This document shows, piece by piece, positions 27,381 through 37,082 of a stretch of DNA of 64,000 nt (the stretch's first letter is position 1; every line of letters starts with the position of its first letter). Under the pieces are notes generated by a model, which saw nothing but the letters and a program-made list of their open reading frames with translations, made no database searches and was not told where the DNA came from. Source of the DNA: Muribaculaceae bacterium (GTDB lineage: Bacteria > Bacteroidota > Bacteroidia > Bacteroidales > Muribaculaceae); NCBI GenBank assembly GCA_017555085.1, contig JAFZHD010000030.1:1-64000 (forward strand). The letters run 5' to 3'. A program made the translations under genes and the position numbers.

Positions 27381-30300
27381 TTCTCTTCTCTTTTTGTAGT
27401 TAAATAATAAAGAATGGGCACAACAAACATATTAAGCACTGTAGATGACAACAAACCACCCAAAATAACAATAGCAAGCGGCGACTGTATTTCGTTGCCT
27501 GGTTCTCTGCCGCTCATCGCGATAGGAATCAAAGCCAATGCCGATGTTAATGCGGTCATAACAATAGGATTCAAGCGGTCGGCCGAACCTATAAATATAC
27601 GTTCTTTTAATGACACACCTTCTGCCTTCAAATTATTATATCGCGTCATCAACAGCATACCGTTGCGAGTAGTGATACCCAACAGCGATATAAATCCGAT
27701 AATTGCAGGGATATTCATTTCGCCTGATGTGAATTTCAGAATAAAAATACCGCCAATCATTGCCAACGGCATGTTAAGCAATATTATTAAAGACTGACGC
27801 ATATTGCGGAATTCTTGAAACAACAGCATGAATATCAATATAAACGCACCAATTGAAGTGAGAGCCAAAGTGCGTGAAGCTTCGGCCTCGCTCTCAAATT
27901 GTCCGCCATAAGTAATATAGTAGTTGTCGGGGAGAGTGATTTCACTTTCTATTTTCTCTCTAATATCATTTACCGCACCTCTCAAATCTCGGTCTTGAAC
28001 ATTTGCCGAAATTACGATGCGACGATTGACATTCTCGCGATTTATAGTGCTTGGTCCTGTTGTAGAACGAATTTCGGCCACATAACTCAACGGAATTTTA
28101 CCTACATTACTATCAATCATCAGATTAGAGATTTTCTCCATCGAATTGCGATGCTCGTCATCAAGGCGAACAGTCAAATCATAGGGGAGACCCTTTTCAT
28201 AAACTTGCGACACAACTTCTCCGGCAAGTGTGACATTTATAAATCGGGCAAACTCGTTGACGGTAATGCCATATCGTGCAAGCATTTCACGACGAGGCTT
28301 GATGTTCAACTGCGGGCGCTCGACTTGTTGCTCAACATTTATATCCACAACACCCTCAATACCATTTATCGATGTTTTAACCTTATTGGCAAAGGTATAT
28401 AATCGGTTCAAATCATCACCGAATATCTTAATCGCAATTTGAGTTTTCGCGCCCGACAACATAGCATCAATACGGTGGGAGATAGGTTGACCGATCTCAA
28501 CTGTAACACCTGGCAATGTTCCAAGTTTAGAGCGAAGTTCTCTAACCACCTCGCCACGAGTGCGATTGGTTAGTTCATATGGAGCTTCTATTTCCGACGA
28601 GTTGACACCAAACGAGTGCTCGGCCAACTCAGCACGACCGGTTTTGCGTGCAACAGTCTTTACCTCCGGGATAGATAGAATCAGTTTTTCTGCCTCACGA
28701 CCTATTTTATCACTCTCTTCAAGTGATATTCCGGGCAATGCCGTTACATTAATCGTAAAAGAGCCTTCGTTAAACGCGGGCAAGAAACTGCGACCAAGGG
28801 TAAAGAATAGTGCGATTGCCGATAAGAATAATCCACCGACAAAACCCAACACCATCTTCTGATGAGCAAAACCCCATTGCAAAGCCTTTGAATAAACATT
28901 TTTCAGTTTGCGCGCAGCCCATGCCTCTTTTTCCTTGCCTTCGGTCTTACTGTCATCTAACAAATAAGAACATAGCACAGGGGTAACAGTGAGCGCTACC
29001 ACAGTTGAAGCCACCAATGCTACTATAAACGATATGCCCAACGGAATGAGCATACGGCCTTCTATACCGCTCAAAAAGAACAACGGCAAGAAACTCGCTA
29101 CAATAATCAATGTAGAGTTCAAGATAGGCGTTCTTACTTCTTTTGATGCCTCGAAAACAACTGCCAAAGTCGAAACTCGTTTGCCGGCAGGCTTGTTTTT
29201 ATTATCACGCAAGCGTTTATATACGTTTTCAACATCGACAATCGCATCATCAACAAGCGAACCGATTGCAATGGCAATACCACCAAGACTCATCGTGTTA
29301 ATGGTCATGCCCATGAAATGCAATATAAACACCGCGATGATTATTGACAATGGCAATGCTACAAGCGATATAAGAGTGGTGCGAACATTCATCAAGAAAA
29401 AAAACAACACTATAATGACAAATATAGCACCTTCAATCAACGAACGCTGCAAGTTTGATATTGAATTGTCGATAAAGTCGCTTTGCTTGAATATGTCGGT
29501 AGAGATATTCACATCTGACGGCAAATTCTTTGCAATATCAGCCAAATCGGCCTCTAATCTTTCAGTCAAAGCAATAGTTCCGACTGCCGGTTGTTTTGTA
29601 ACGGTCAACAGCACCGCAGGTTTGGTTTTCTCTGATGCCACACCGAGTCGAGGCAATTTATTCCCAATCTGAACATTTGCAATATCATCAATTAACACAA
29701 TGCCATTTTCATCGCTTCTGACAACAGATTGGGCAATCTCCTCGGTTGATGTAGTGTTAATGTCTCCTTTTATGATATACTCGTTTCCATACTCATATAG
29801 TACACCACCCGAAGCATTATTATTCAGCAACGCGACACTGCTCATCACTTCGTCCAAAGTGATATTAAAATGACGCATGCGTTCAGGCGAAATCTGAATT
29901 TGATATTCTTTTATGTCGCCGCCAATTACCGATACTTGCGACACGCCGCCGATAGATAGCAATCGCGGACGAATAACACGGTCGGCATAAGAACGCAACT
30001 CGCTCATTGAAGTGGTTTCAGAGGTAAGGCCGACAATCAAAATTTCGCCAAGGATAGACGATTGCGGGCCGAGGGTGGGAGAGTTGACACCTTGAGGAAG
30101 AGTTTCGCTCAAATTCATCAATCGCTCGGTAACAATCTGACGGGCACGATAAACATCGGTACCCCAATCAAATTCCACCCACACAATCGAGAATCCTGTT
30201 GCCGATGATGAGCGCACACGACGAACATCAGTTGCTCCATTTACCGATGTTTCAATGGGGAATGTCACCAACTGTTCCACCTCTTCGGGAGCATAACCGG

Positions 30301-30460
30301 GAGCCTCGGTCATAACTACAACCGTAGGAGCATTCAAATCAGGAAATATATCCACTTCAGTGCGGGTCAGCACAAACAATCCAGCAGCAGTCAACAAGAC
30401 CGATAATATCAATACTATGACCCTGTTGTTAAGTGAGAAATGTATTATCTTATTTAGCAT
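27377..30460 (-). CDS. Heavy-metal efflux RND pump (CzcA/CusA family)
   Basis: Proton-driven inner-membrane pump that exports metal cations through the tripartite complex. 1027 residues, twelve transmembrane segments and two large periplasmic loops. N-terminal PDLNAPTVVVMTEAPGYAPEEVEQLVTFPIE is a heavy-metal RND signature. The fourth transmembrane segment reads AIGSLVDDAIVDVEN (398-412), with two adjacent Asp plus further acids, unlike the DGA or DAA versions of CzcA and CusA, so the ion cannot be assigned from the motif. It starts 17 bases after the fusion-protein gene. Confidence 0.93.
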   Translation of the reverse strand: MLNKIIHFSLNNRVIVLILSVLLTAAGLFVLTRTEVDIFPDLNAPTVVVMTEAPGYAPEEVEQLVTFPIETSVNGATDVRRVRSSSATGFSIVWVEFDWGTDVYRARQIVTERLMNLSETLPQGVNSPTLGPQSSILGEILIVGLTSETTSMSELRSYADRVIRPRLLSIGGVSQVSVIGGDIKEYQIQISPERMRHFNITLDEVMSSVALLNNNASGGVLYEYGNEYIIKGDINTTSTEEIAQSVVRSDENGIVLIDDIANVQIGNKLPRLGVASEKTKPAVLLTVTKQPAVGTIALTERLEADLADIAKNLPSDVNISTDIFKQSDFIDNSISNLQRSLIEGAIFVIIVLFFFLMNVRTTLISLVALPLSIIIAVFILHFMGMTINTMSLGGIAIAIGSLVDDAIVDVENVYKRLRDNKNKPAGKRVSTLAVVFEASKEVRTPILNSTLIIVASFLPLFFLSGIEGRMLIPLGISFIVALVASTVVALTVTPVLCSYLLDDSKTEGKEKEAWAARKLKNVYSKALQWGFAHQKMVLGFVGGLFLSAIALFFTLGRSFLPAFNEGSFTINVTALPGISLEESDKIGREAEKLILSIPEVKTVARKTGRAELAEHSFGVNSSEIEAPYELTNRTRGEVVRELRSKLGTLPGVTVEIGQPISHRIDAMLSGAKTQIAIKIFGDDLNRLYTFANKVKTSINGIEGVVDINVEQQVERPQLNIKPRREMLARYGITVNEFARFINVTLAGEVVSQVYEKGLPYDLTVRLDDEHRNSMEKISNLMIDSNVGKIPLSYVAEIRSTTGPSTINRENVNRRIVISANVQDRDLRGAVNDIREKIESEITLPDNYYITYGGQFESEAEASRTLALTSIGAFILIFMLLFQEFRNMRQSLIILLNMPLAMIGGIFILKFTSGEMNIPAIIGFISLLGITTRNGMLLMTRYNNLKAEGVSLKERIFIGSADRLNPIVMTALTSALALIPIAMSGREPGNEIQSPLAIVILGGLLSSTVLNMFVVPILYYLTTKREEK

Positions 30461-30477
30461 AAGAGCCTCCTTTTCAA

Positions 30478-31617
30478 TTAATGGTTATGGCTGTGTCCTT
30501 CGGGTACAGCACCACTCGCTTCGGCCAATTTCACGATTATAGCGCCTCGCGACACCACTTCATCTCTGCGAGTAAGTCCCGAGAGTATCTCAACCTCATT
30601 GCCATTTGAGCGGCCCAATTTGACCATTCGCTTTTCGTAACACTCTTCGTCGAGTTTAACATACACATAAAATTTGCCCTGTTGCTCTGTGATAGCATCC
30701 ATTGGCAACACAATGCAATTCTGACGAGTGGCGCCAATGAGATATACTTCTACAAATGCACCGGGGACAACCGAGCCGTTGTTATTAAACGAGAAATAAA
30801 CGGGTATATATCCGGGTTGAACTGTTGTAGCAAGACTTGACGATGATATCTTGCGGCCGTTCAAGTCGTTAAGACTGATAACTTCATCGGTATATGCCGC
30901 ACGGAAATTGGCAGTCGATATAGTCGGCAAAAAATTATAGTATTTCTCGGGCAAATCGGCTCGCAATGTCAATGTCTCATTCCCAGAGATTACTGCGATA
31001 GGTTGGCCCATTGCCACATATTCACCATTATTTACGAGCAACTGCGTGATTACTCCCGATGATACCGCAGTAGCCTTACTACCCGATTTGTTGCCATTAT
31101 AGGCTGCTTGTGCGGCTTCATAGGCCTTTTTAACCTCGTTGTATTCCTTGGCCGACACAATGCCTTCTTTATACAAAGGCTCAACTCGCTCATATTCAAG
31201 TTTTGCAGCCTCATAAGCAATGCGATTAGCCTCAATTTGGTCGCCCCCGGCCATATTTTTAGCCGAAACATTACCAATTACATGCCCAGCAGTTACCTTT
31301 TGACCAGTCACAAGACCTTTGACAAATGTAATAATACCCGCCGAAGGCGCCGATACCACACTTTGGTCACTTGGGGCTGATACGATTTGCCCCGACACCT
31401 TTATAACCTCATTGAATTCTTGGGGTTTAACCATTTGAGAATAGACACCAAAACGCTGTGCGTCAGCAGGTGTCAACACAATTTCATCAGAGGCTTCTGA
31501 TGAGCCATGATGGTGGTGATGAAGCCCCAAACCATCATCTTGCGCCGAAGGAGCACAACTTGTAAAATACAATAATGCGGTTGCAATAGATGCAACTATT
31601 CGAAATATCTTGTTCAT
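30478..31617 (-). CDS. RND efflux periplasmic adaptor (CzcB/CusB-like)
   Basis: Membrane-fusion protein linking pump and outer-membrane channel. It has 379 residues. The N-terminus is a lipoprotein signal (LLYFTSC), followed by a His run (LGLHHHHHGSS) that could bind metal. A biotinyl-lipoyl-like half motif (GIITFVKGLVTGQKVTAGHVIG), a coiled-coil hairpin (about 125-175) and the second half (GVITQLLVNNGEYVAMGQPIAVIS) come next, then the beta-barrel. It is 75 bases after the small Cys/His-rich gene and 17 bases before the pump gene. Confidence 0.9.
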   Translation of the reverse strand: MNKIFRIVASIATALLYFTSCAPSAQDDGLGLHHHHHGSSEASDEIVLTPADAQRFGVYSQMVKPQEFNEVIKVSGQIVSAPSDQSVVSAPSAGIITFVKGLVTGQKVTAGHVIGNVSAKNMAGGDQIEANRIAYEAAKLEYERVEPLYKEGIVSAKEYNEVKKAYEAAQAAYNGNKSGSKATAVSSGVITQLLVNNGEYVAMGQPIAVISGNETLTLRADLPEKYYNFLPTISTANFRAAYTDEVISLNDLNGRKISSSSLATTVQPGYIPVYFSFNNNGSVVPGAFVEVYLIGATRQNCIVLPMDAITEQQGKFYVYVKLDEECYEKRMVKLGRSNGNEVEILSGLTRRDEVVSRGAIIVKLAEASGAVPEGHSHNH

Positions 31618-31692
31618 TTTACGAAAATATTATGTTACAAAAGAGAATATCGTTTCTGACACGAAACGAGTAGATAAAGTGGGAGAGAGGTA

Positions 31693-32118
31693 TTAACACA
31701 CCGGCGGTGCACGCAACGCCGCCATTGAATACACCCCGTCGGTCGACGATGTATATTCTTTTAATTCAACGATTTGCAATAATGATGCAAAGAAATCAAC
31801 CGACTGTATTGATTCGCTCAATATAGCATGTAACAATAATGTCGGATATTCATCAACAGAGAAATCGGTTTGTTTAGTAGCCTGATAATCACCCAAATGA
31901 GCCGAACATTTGTCACTTGAATCACATTGATTGTCATGGCATTTGTGCTCACAATGACAACAAGCGCTATCTTCCTGATGATGAGACTCTTGACTACACA
32001 AAGCAGTTATGGCAAATACTATATTGCCCTTATCATCGTGATGATGAAATTGGATGATTGAACTGAATACAACCATCAACATCACAATAATTGATATGCC
32101 TGAAAACCACTTTTTCAT
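31693..32118 (-). CDS. Small exported Cys/His-rich protein, first gene of the efflux operon
   Basis: 141 residues. An N-terminal hydrophobic segment (about 5-23) is followed by FHHHDDKGN and then a dense metal-ligand cluster at 41-74: Cys at about 41, 53, 54, 56, 60, 65 and 71, and His at 46, 47, 55, 58, 61 and 74. The C-terminal part ends MAALRAPPVC. It resembles the DUF6769-type proteins that I associate with Bacteroidales metal pumps, from memory and unverified. It probably binds the exported metal in the periplasm. It has its own good promoter and precedes the adaptor gene by 75 bases. Confidence 0.75.
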   Translation of the reverse strand: MKKWFSGISIIVMLMVVFSSIIQFHHHDDKGNIVFAITALCSQESHHQEDSACCHCEHKCHDNQCDSSDKCSAHLGDYQATKQTDFSVDEYPTLLLHAILSESIQSVDFFASLLQIVELKEYTSSTDGVYSMAALRAPPVC

Positions 32119-32136
32119 TAGATATATTTATTTACG

Positions 32137-32167
32137 CAAAGATACAAAATAAATTGCAAAATCACAA
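32137..32167 (-). promoter_or_regulatory. Promoter of the metal efflux operon
   Basis: Minus-strand TATCTTTG (32137-32144) with TTG (32165-32167) 20 bases upstream, about 20 bases before the first gene. No regulator gene or obvious operator palindrome lies next to it. Confidence 0.65.
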
Positions 32168-33479
32168 TTTAAGCACTTAAAAGTGAGAGTGTCAAGCTTA
32201 TAGGCGCACAATAAACAGTTATATATAAAGACACAAACACATTTCATATCACAATTTCGATGACATCTTGGCAATTGTACAATCCAATACGAGAGTCCCG
32301 TCACCGCTTGCAGCACAAGAAGGCACTTTGATTTAGTTTGAAATAAAATAAACAACATCACAATCAATTGCACTGAATCTAAGCCAACCACAATATCTTA
32401 GACAAACGACATCAAACAACAACTTATTTGGCCTAAACCAACAAATCGCCCCAGCACACAAATTAAAAACCACATTCATCATAATGCACGTTATGTTAAG
32501 TATATTATTTATCAGCTGATATATAGTATATTATATGAGTTGAGGAACGTATTTTTCGCACATATAAGTAATAATATATACTCGACACCACGATTGAAAT
32601 AGTTATAGCATGCACGAAGGTGAAAATTAACACATCGAAGGCAAATCTAAACTTATATTCCGGTTTATTAGACACCTGCGACGAATAAAATAAAAACACT
32701 TAACACTAAAAGAGATCATTGAGAAATACGAATAAGTCTATAAAACAAATAGGTATAGGTTAAAGGTATGAATACGCAATATCAGTGGGGATTTACTATT
32801 TAAGTTAGTCTAATAAGAAACTATGGTTAAGCCTAATAATAGTATTACAAAATTATCTGCTCGCAACTAAATCAGGGCTTTATTTTATGGCATGATGCTG
32901 ATATTCAATTATTTATTGGCATTTTACCATAATTTTGAGTCAATATGCTGGAAAAATTTGAACATAATCGTACGACTCAACGCAAAAAACCGAAAATTTC
33001 AAAATCAACAGATTTCGACCACCGATGACTGTTCGATTTCGCAAACAGCGTAGACATTTTACCATAACATGATTTGAGATTGCCTTTGTTTCGTTTTGCA
33101 AATGTGGTATCGCAATCAATCTCCTTCACTTTTGCATATATTAAAATCGACTCCAAAAAGCGCGGTTCACAACGCAAATTCCCTATTCAAAACCGCTTCA
33201 AAAGCAAATTCTAACCATTTATCTTCATTAACATTTCATGTAAAACACTAAAACCCAGCGATTTATATTATATTTTGCTATTTACACTTTAAGATATTTG
33301 CTTTTTATCACTCCAAATGCCGGATACACACCATATCATACACACAACTAGCACAAACTCAATATTTTACACTCAAACCATATCGCTTTACTTGATATTA
33401 TATTTCTCTTTTTGAAATACAGATCCCCCCACTCTACCGATACGCAAATTCCTGAATTTAATTTATTTCATTTCTAAAA
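32168..33479. other. AT-rich stretch without a supported gene
   Basis: About 1.3 kb clearly more AT-rich than the flanks. Only short open frames occur and none has a signal, domain or promoter that supports it. Visible structure: a perfect 12-base palindrome TATCAGCTGATA at 32510-32521 and CATTTTACCATAA repeated at 32920-32932 and 33055-33067, each followed closely by TTGAG. It may hold decayed genes or an unrecognised small RNA; no family could be named. Confidence 0.5.
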
Positions 33480-33511
33480 TTTGCATAATTCATTTTTTGT
33501 AATTACATTTG
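33480..33511 (+). promoter_or_regulatory. Promoter of the HTH regulator gene
   Basis: TTTG (33480-33483) and TACATTTG (33504-33511) are separated by 20 bases, close to ideal. The leader is about 25 bases. Confidence 0.7.
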
Positions 33512-33540
33512 CATATCGGTAAATTTTTAAAACTAAACAC

Positions 33541-34086
33541 ATGAGTATCGTTTCTCGAATCAACCAATACCTAAAATTGAAGGGTATTACAAGTTCACAG
33601 TTCGCAGATTCTTGCGAAATACCCCGCCCTAGCGTGTCACAAATGCTGAATGGCCGCAACAAAAAAATCAGCAGCGATGTGGTAAGCCGCATACACAACA
33701 CTTATCCCGACCTTAACATCTCATGGCTCATGTTTGGCGAAGGAGATATGATGATCAAATCAAATATCGAAATCTCAGAGGATCAAACTCAACAAAAAAT
33801 CGAGTTCAATGGAGCAGACAACACTGTTACAGAAGACATTATGCCTAGATTGGAATTCGCCAACGATATCAACGAAACTCCATCAGAAAATTTCACAAGC
33901 GAAGCATCAGCAAGAAATCAAGAGCAATCTCAATTAATGACCCTCGTTTCGGCCTTGAAACGTGAACAAAATGCTCCTCGCACTCGAATTTCATCAAATT
34001 CCGGGTTCTCTAAAAACATCGTCAATATTATCGTAGTTTACGATGACGATTCGTGCGACCTTCTTACTCCGTCAGCCGCAAAATAA
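33541..34086 (+). CDS. XRE-type helix-turn-helix regulator
   Basis: 181 residues. The N-terminal 60 residues form a lambda-repressor-like HTH: IVSRINQYLKLKGITSSQFADSCEIPRPSVSQMLNGRNKKISSDVV, continuing into NISWLMFGEGDM, a phrase common in Bacteroidales HTH proteins. The middle is polar and probably disordered, and the last part (FSKNIVNIIVVYDDDSCDLLTPS) is short and hydrophobic. No phage or restriction genes are nearby, so this is a stand-alone regulator with unknown targets. It has its own promoter and faces a long gene-free AT-rich region. Confidence 0.8.
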   Translation: MSIVSRINQYLKLKGITSSQFADSCEIPRPSVSQMLNGRNKKISSDVVSRIHNTYPDLNISWLMFGEGDMMIKSNIEISEDQTQQKIEFNGADNTVTEDIMPRLEFANDINETPSENFTSEASARNQEQSQLMTLVSALKREQNAPRTRISSNSGFSKNIVNIIVVYDDDSCDLLTPSAAK

Positions 34087-34179
34087 TTCAAGACCGTCAT
34101 GCACGGCCAATCAATCTTGATTTGACCGAACTCATAGAGCCATAATTTACCGCAACATCATAAATTATCTGCAATATCG

Positions 34180-34210
34180 TTGGCGTTATTTGTAGATTTG
34201 TGTAATTTTG
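34180..34210 (+). promoter_or_regulatory. Promoter of pyrK-pyrD
   Basis: TTGG (34180-34183), 19 bases, then TAATTTTG (34203-34210), 32 bases before the ATG at 34243. Confidence 0.65.
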
Positions 34211-34242
34211 CATTATACATAACGAATCACAATAACTGCAAA

Positions 34243-35016
34243 ATGAAAAAGCATATAATTGATTTCGTCATCAACGAAAACAGGCACATTCACGCCATCT
34301 ATTCGTTGTTGATTTTATCACCCAAATCAGGCGAAAAATTGCCCAAAATGAAACCTGGGCAATTTGTTCAGATTGCCATCGATGGCTCAAAGACCACATT
34401 CTTGCGCCGCCCTATCTCTATCAACTTTGTCGATTATGCCAACAACCAACTTTGGCTATTGGTGCGCAAAGCCGGTGACGGCACATCTCGCCTTATCGAC
34501 ATGAAAGCCGGCGACACATTAAATATTATACTTCCATTGGGTAACGGCTTCACTATTCCCAATAACAAAGAAGCCAAATTGCTCCTTGCCGGTGGCGGTG
34601 TTGGCATCGCCCCCATGCTTTATCTCGGACAAGTTCTCAAAGAAAACGGTTTTGCGCCCCAATTCTTAATTGGCGCACGCTCTGCAAGTGACCTATTAGA
34701 ACTGGAACAACTCAAATCCATCGGCGAGGTTCACATCTCCACCGAAGATGGATCTATGGGCGAAAAAGGGCTCGTCACCACCAATAGCGTCCTCAAAAAC
34801 GATGTCGATTTAATTTACTGCTGCGGACCTGCCCCCATGATGAAGGCAGTGGCAAAAGTTGCCAAAGAAATCAATGCCGATTGTGAGGTTTCTCTTGAAA
34901 ACATGATGGCTTGCGGCGTTGGTGCATGCTTGTGCTGCGTTGAAAACACTGTGAAAGGTAATGTGTGTGTATGCACAGAAGGTCCTGTATTTAACATCAA
35001 TCAATTGACATGGTAA
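34243..35016 (+). CDS. pyrK: Dihydroorotate dehydrogenase, electron transfer subunit
   Basis: Iron-sulfur flavoprotein that lets the type 1B dihydroorotate dehydrogenase use NAD. I start at MKKHIIDFV (257 residues, the family length) since the promoter lies downstream of the longer frame's start. The FAD-binding domain has [11 protein letters not shown]; the NAD domain has [14 protein letters not shown]; the C-terminal 2Fe-2S cluster uses [11 protein letters not shown] and the Cys in [10 protein letters not shown]. Its stop overlaps pyrD by 7 bases. Confidence 0.95.
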   Translation: MKKHIIDFVINENRHIHAIYSLLILSPKSGEKLPKMKPGQFVQIAIDGSKTTFLRRPISINFVDYANNQLWLLVRKAGDGTSRLIDMKAGDTLNIILPLGNGFTIPNNKEAKLLLAGGGVGIAPMLYLGQVLKENGFAPQFLIGARSASDLLELEQLKSIGEVHISTEDGSMGEKGLVTTNSVLKNDVDLIYCCGPAPMMKAVAKVAKEINADCEVSLENMMACGVGACLCCVENTVKGNVCVCTEGPVFNINQLTW

Positions 35017-35915
35017 ACTTAAATGTAAACATAGGCAAACTCGCCCTCAAAAACCCAGTTTTGACAGCATCAGGAACATTTGGTTATGGCGAGGAATTTA
35101 GCGATTTCATCGATTTGAATCGTCTTGGCGGCTTTATCGTTAAAGGAACTACTATCAACCATCGCGAAGGCAACCCTTACCCCCGAATGGTCGAAACGCC
35201 TTCGGGCATGCTCAATGCGGTGGGCTTACAAAACAAAGGCGTTGATTACTTTATTGACCAAATTTACCCACGCATCAAAGATGTTGATTCTCAAATTGTG
35301 GTTAATGTTTCGGGCGCAAGCATTGACGATTATGTTGCTGTGTGCGAAAAACTCGCTCCCCTTGATAAAATCAATGCTATTGAGGTAAACATTTCATGCC
35401 CCAATGTAAAACAAGGCGGTATGGCTTTTGGAACAAATGCTGCCGGTGCTGCACAAGTTACAAAAGCGGTTAGAGAAGCATTCCCAAAAACATTGATTGT
35501 CAAACTCTCGCCCAATGTTACAGACATTACAGAAATCGCACGCGCTGTTGAAGCCGAAGGAGCCGACTCTGTATCGTTGATTAACACATTGCTCGGCATG
35601 GCTATCGATGTTGAACGCCGCAAACCTTATCTCTCAACAATCACAGGCGGTCTGTCAGGCGCAGCAGTTCGCCCAGTTGCAGTGAGAATGGTGTGGCAAG
35701 TAGCAAAGGCTGTCAACATCCCCGTAATCGGCTTGGGTGGCATTATGAACGGCCGCGATGCTATCGAATTTATGCTCGCAGGTGCTACGGCTATTGAGGT
35801 GGGCACTGCAAACTTCATCGACCCAACCGTTACAGTTAAAATCGTTGACTACATGAACGAATACTGCGAACGCCACGGCATCAAAGACATCAACGAAATC
35901 ATCGGACAAATTTAA
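35010..35915 (+). CDS. pyrD: Dihydroorotate dehydrogenase, type 1B catalytic subunit
   Basis: FMN enzyme of pyrimidine synthesis: dihydroorotate to orotate. It has 301 residues. The FMN-binding and active-site segments are [40 protein letters not shown] with the catalytic Cys of the class 1B type, [27 protein letters not shown] and [31 protein letters not shown]. Adjacent pyrK confirms the NAD-dependent heterotetramer. A strong terminator follows. Confidence 0.97.
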   Translation: MVNLNVNIGKLALKNPVLTASGTFGYGEEFSDFIDLNRLGGFIVKGTTINHREGNPYPRMVETPSGMLNAVGLQNKGVDYFIDQIYPRIKDVDSQIVVNVSGASIDDYVAVCEKLAPLDKINAIEVNISCPNVKQGGMAFGTNAAGAAQVTKAVREAFPKTLIVKLSPNVTDITEIARAVEAEGADSVSLINTLLGMAIDVERRKPYLSTITGGLSGAAVRPVAVRMVWQVAKAVNIPVIGLGGIMNGRDAIEFMLAGATAIEVGTANFIDPTVTVKIVDYMNEYCERHGIKDINEIIGQI

Positions 35916-35932
35916 TCACAACCCTCATACTG

Positions 35933-35978
35933 AAACGACAAACGCTACCAAATAGGGCAGCGTTTGTCGTTTATTTTT
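35933..35978. terminator. Bidirectional terminator between pyrD and the lspA operon
   Basis: AAACGACAAACGCT (35933-35946) pairs perfectly with AGCGTTTGTCGTTT (35959-35972), with T-rich sequence following on the plus strand and A-rich bases before it. It serves the two convergent transcripts. Confidence 0.85.
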
Positions 35979-35989
35979 CTATCTAAAAT

Positions 35990-36301
35990 TCAAGAGATAG
36001 TGCCGTCACTGTGAAATTTCACAACCAATTTTTGCTCGCTTGCGCCATCACTATATGGGACTAACCATTGAGCAAATTCGGACATTGAACTGCGAGTGCA
36101 AAATTCGCTTTTGACCAGGGCCATATCTATACCGGCATCACACACAGCAACAACACCCGACACAAATTCGGTAGAGGCCATTTCATGCATAAACGGTTCC
36201 ACTTGATATCCTCCATCTGAGTCTAATCCAAGTATTGAGTTGGTATATACACGGCCATTGCACACCACATAGTGAGCCAGCACTCTCCTATTTTTTTGCA
36301 T
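35990..36301 (-). CDS. Small conserved-looking protein of unknown function
   Basis: 103 residues; the start overlaps the end of the DUF4296 lipoprotein gene by 14 bases, which argues for a translated, coupled gene. No signal peptide or membrane segment is visible. Readable pieces are LAHYVVCNGRVYTNSILGLD, VEPFMHEMASTEFVSGVVAVCDAG and the charged end EQKLVVKFHSDGTIS. It is not recognised. It is the last gene of the ileS-lspA operon and ends just before the bidirectional terminator. Confidence 0.65.
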   Translation of the reverse strand: MQKNRRVLAHYVVCNGRVYTNSILGLDSDGGYQVEPFMHEMASTEFVSGVVAVCDAGIDMALVKSEFCTRSSMSEFAQWLVPYSDGASEQKLVVKFHSDGTIS

Positions 36302-37079
36302 CTTTCTTTCGACCGTATCTAAACTTTCGCTGATTGTAACGACGCAGATATTTATCCTCGCTAAATCGAGACCTTACCAACGAAATACTATCAATATAAA
36401 CTCGCTCTTTATCGGTCAAGTTAATATGAGCCACACCATAAACCCTTGATGCTGTTTTTGATGAATCGGTATAAAGCACCAATTCCTGCCAGCCTTCTTT
36501 GGGCTTTGAGGCATTTACATATTCCGAAGAACCATCGGCATAATCAACTGCGAGAGTCCACAACAAAGGCGAATTTCCGCTAATGCGTTTCATGCGCCAT
36601 TCATACACATCCCCTTTTTCCCAGTTCTCATCACGGTCAATAGTAAACGACACATAATTGTTTACCATATCTTTGCCTAATTGGCGATATCTCACGCCCG
36701 ACCAAGCATCGGCCGAGTCGCCTGCAACAGCAAGTTGAGCACCATCTTCAACCTTGACATTAGCCTGTCGGTCTTCAAGAATTTCTATCACTCTATCATA
36801 AACCTCAATGTAATCCTCGACATTATGACCATACCACTCAAATGATGTATCAAGCAGTTGGGCCGTTACATTGTGTTTATGTAAAATCGATTGTTTGAGT
36901 TCCTTTTTCAACGAATCGCTTTTATACTCATTGCGATTGGCGTCTATCAAACTTTCGCCAATGTGCACATCAGCCAACAACCGAGCCATTTTTTCGTGCG
37001 AGAGAACATGGTCGGGAGTTGAATTGCATGCAGCAAACAACACCATAAATACGATTAATATGCCTAAAATCTTGCGCAT
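36288..37079 (-). CDS. DUF4296-type lipoprotein
   Basis: 263 residues. The lipoprotein signal is MRKILGILIVFMVLFAACNS, with Cys at about 18. The DUF4296 region follows (VLSHEKMARLLADVHIGESLI ... FEWYGHNVEDYIEVYDRVIEILEDR), then a domain of about 150 residues of beta character. Function is unknown for the family. It begins 3 bases after lspA, and the association of DUF4296 with lspA is typical of Bacteroidales. The enzyme encoded upstream would process its lipid-anchored precursor. Confidence 0.85.
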   Translation of the reverse strand: MRKILGILIVFMVLFAACNSTPDHVLSHEKMARLLADVHIGESLIDANRNEYKSDSLKKELKQSILHKHNVTAQLLDTSFEWYGHNVEDYIEVYDRVIEILEDRQANVKVEDGAQLAVAGDSADAWSGVRYRQLGKDMVNNYVSFTIDRDENWEKGDVYEWRMKRISGNSPLLWTLAVDYADGSSEYVNASKPKEGWQELVLYTDSSKTASRVYGVAHINLTDKERVYIDSISLVRSRFSEDKYLRRYNQRKFRYGRKKDAKK

Positions 37080-37082
37080 ATA

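Noticed and set aside
31468..31500. Five-His run in the adaptor protein as a cloning tag
   Set aside because: It is internal, follows a lipoprotein signal and fits natural His-rich heads of metal adaptors.
32128..33177. Short minus-strand frames of 64-87 codons in the AT-rich region
   Set aside because: They lack promoters, signals or domain patterns and have unbiased residue composition; probably chance frames.
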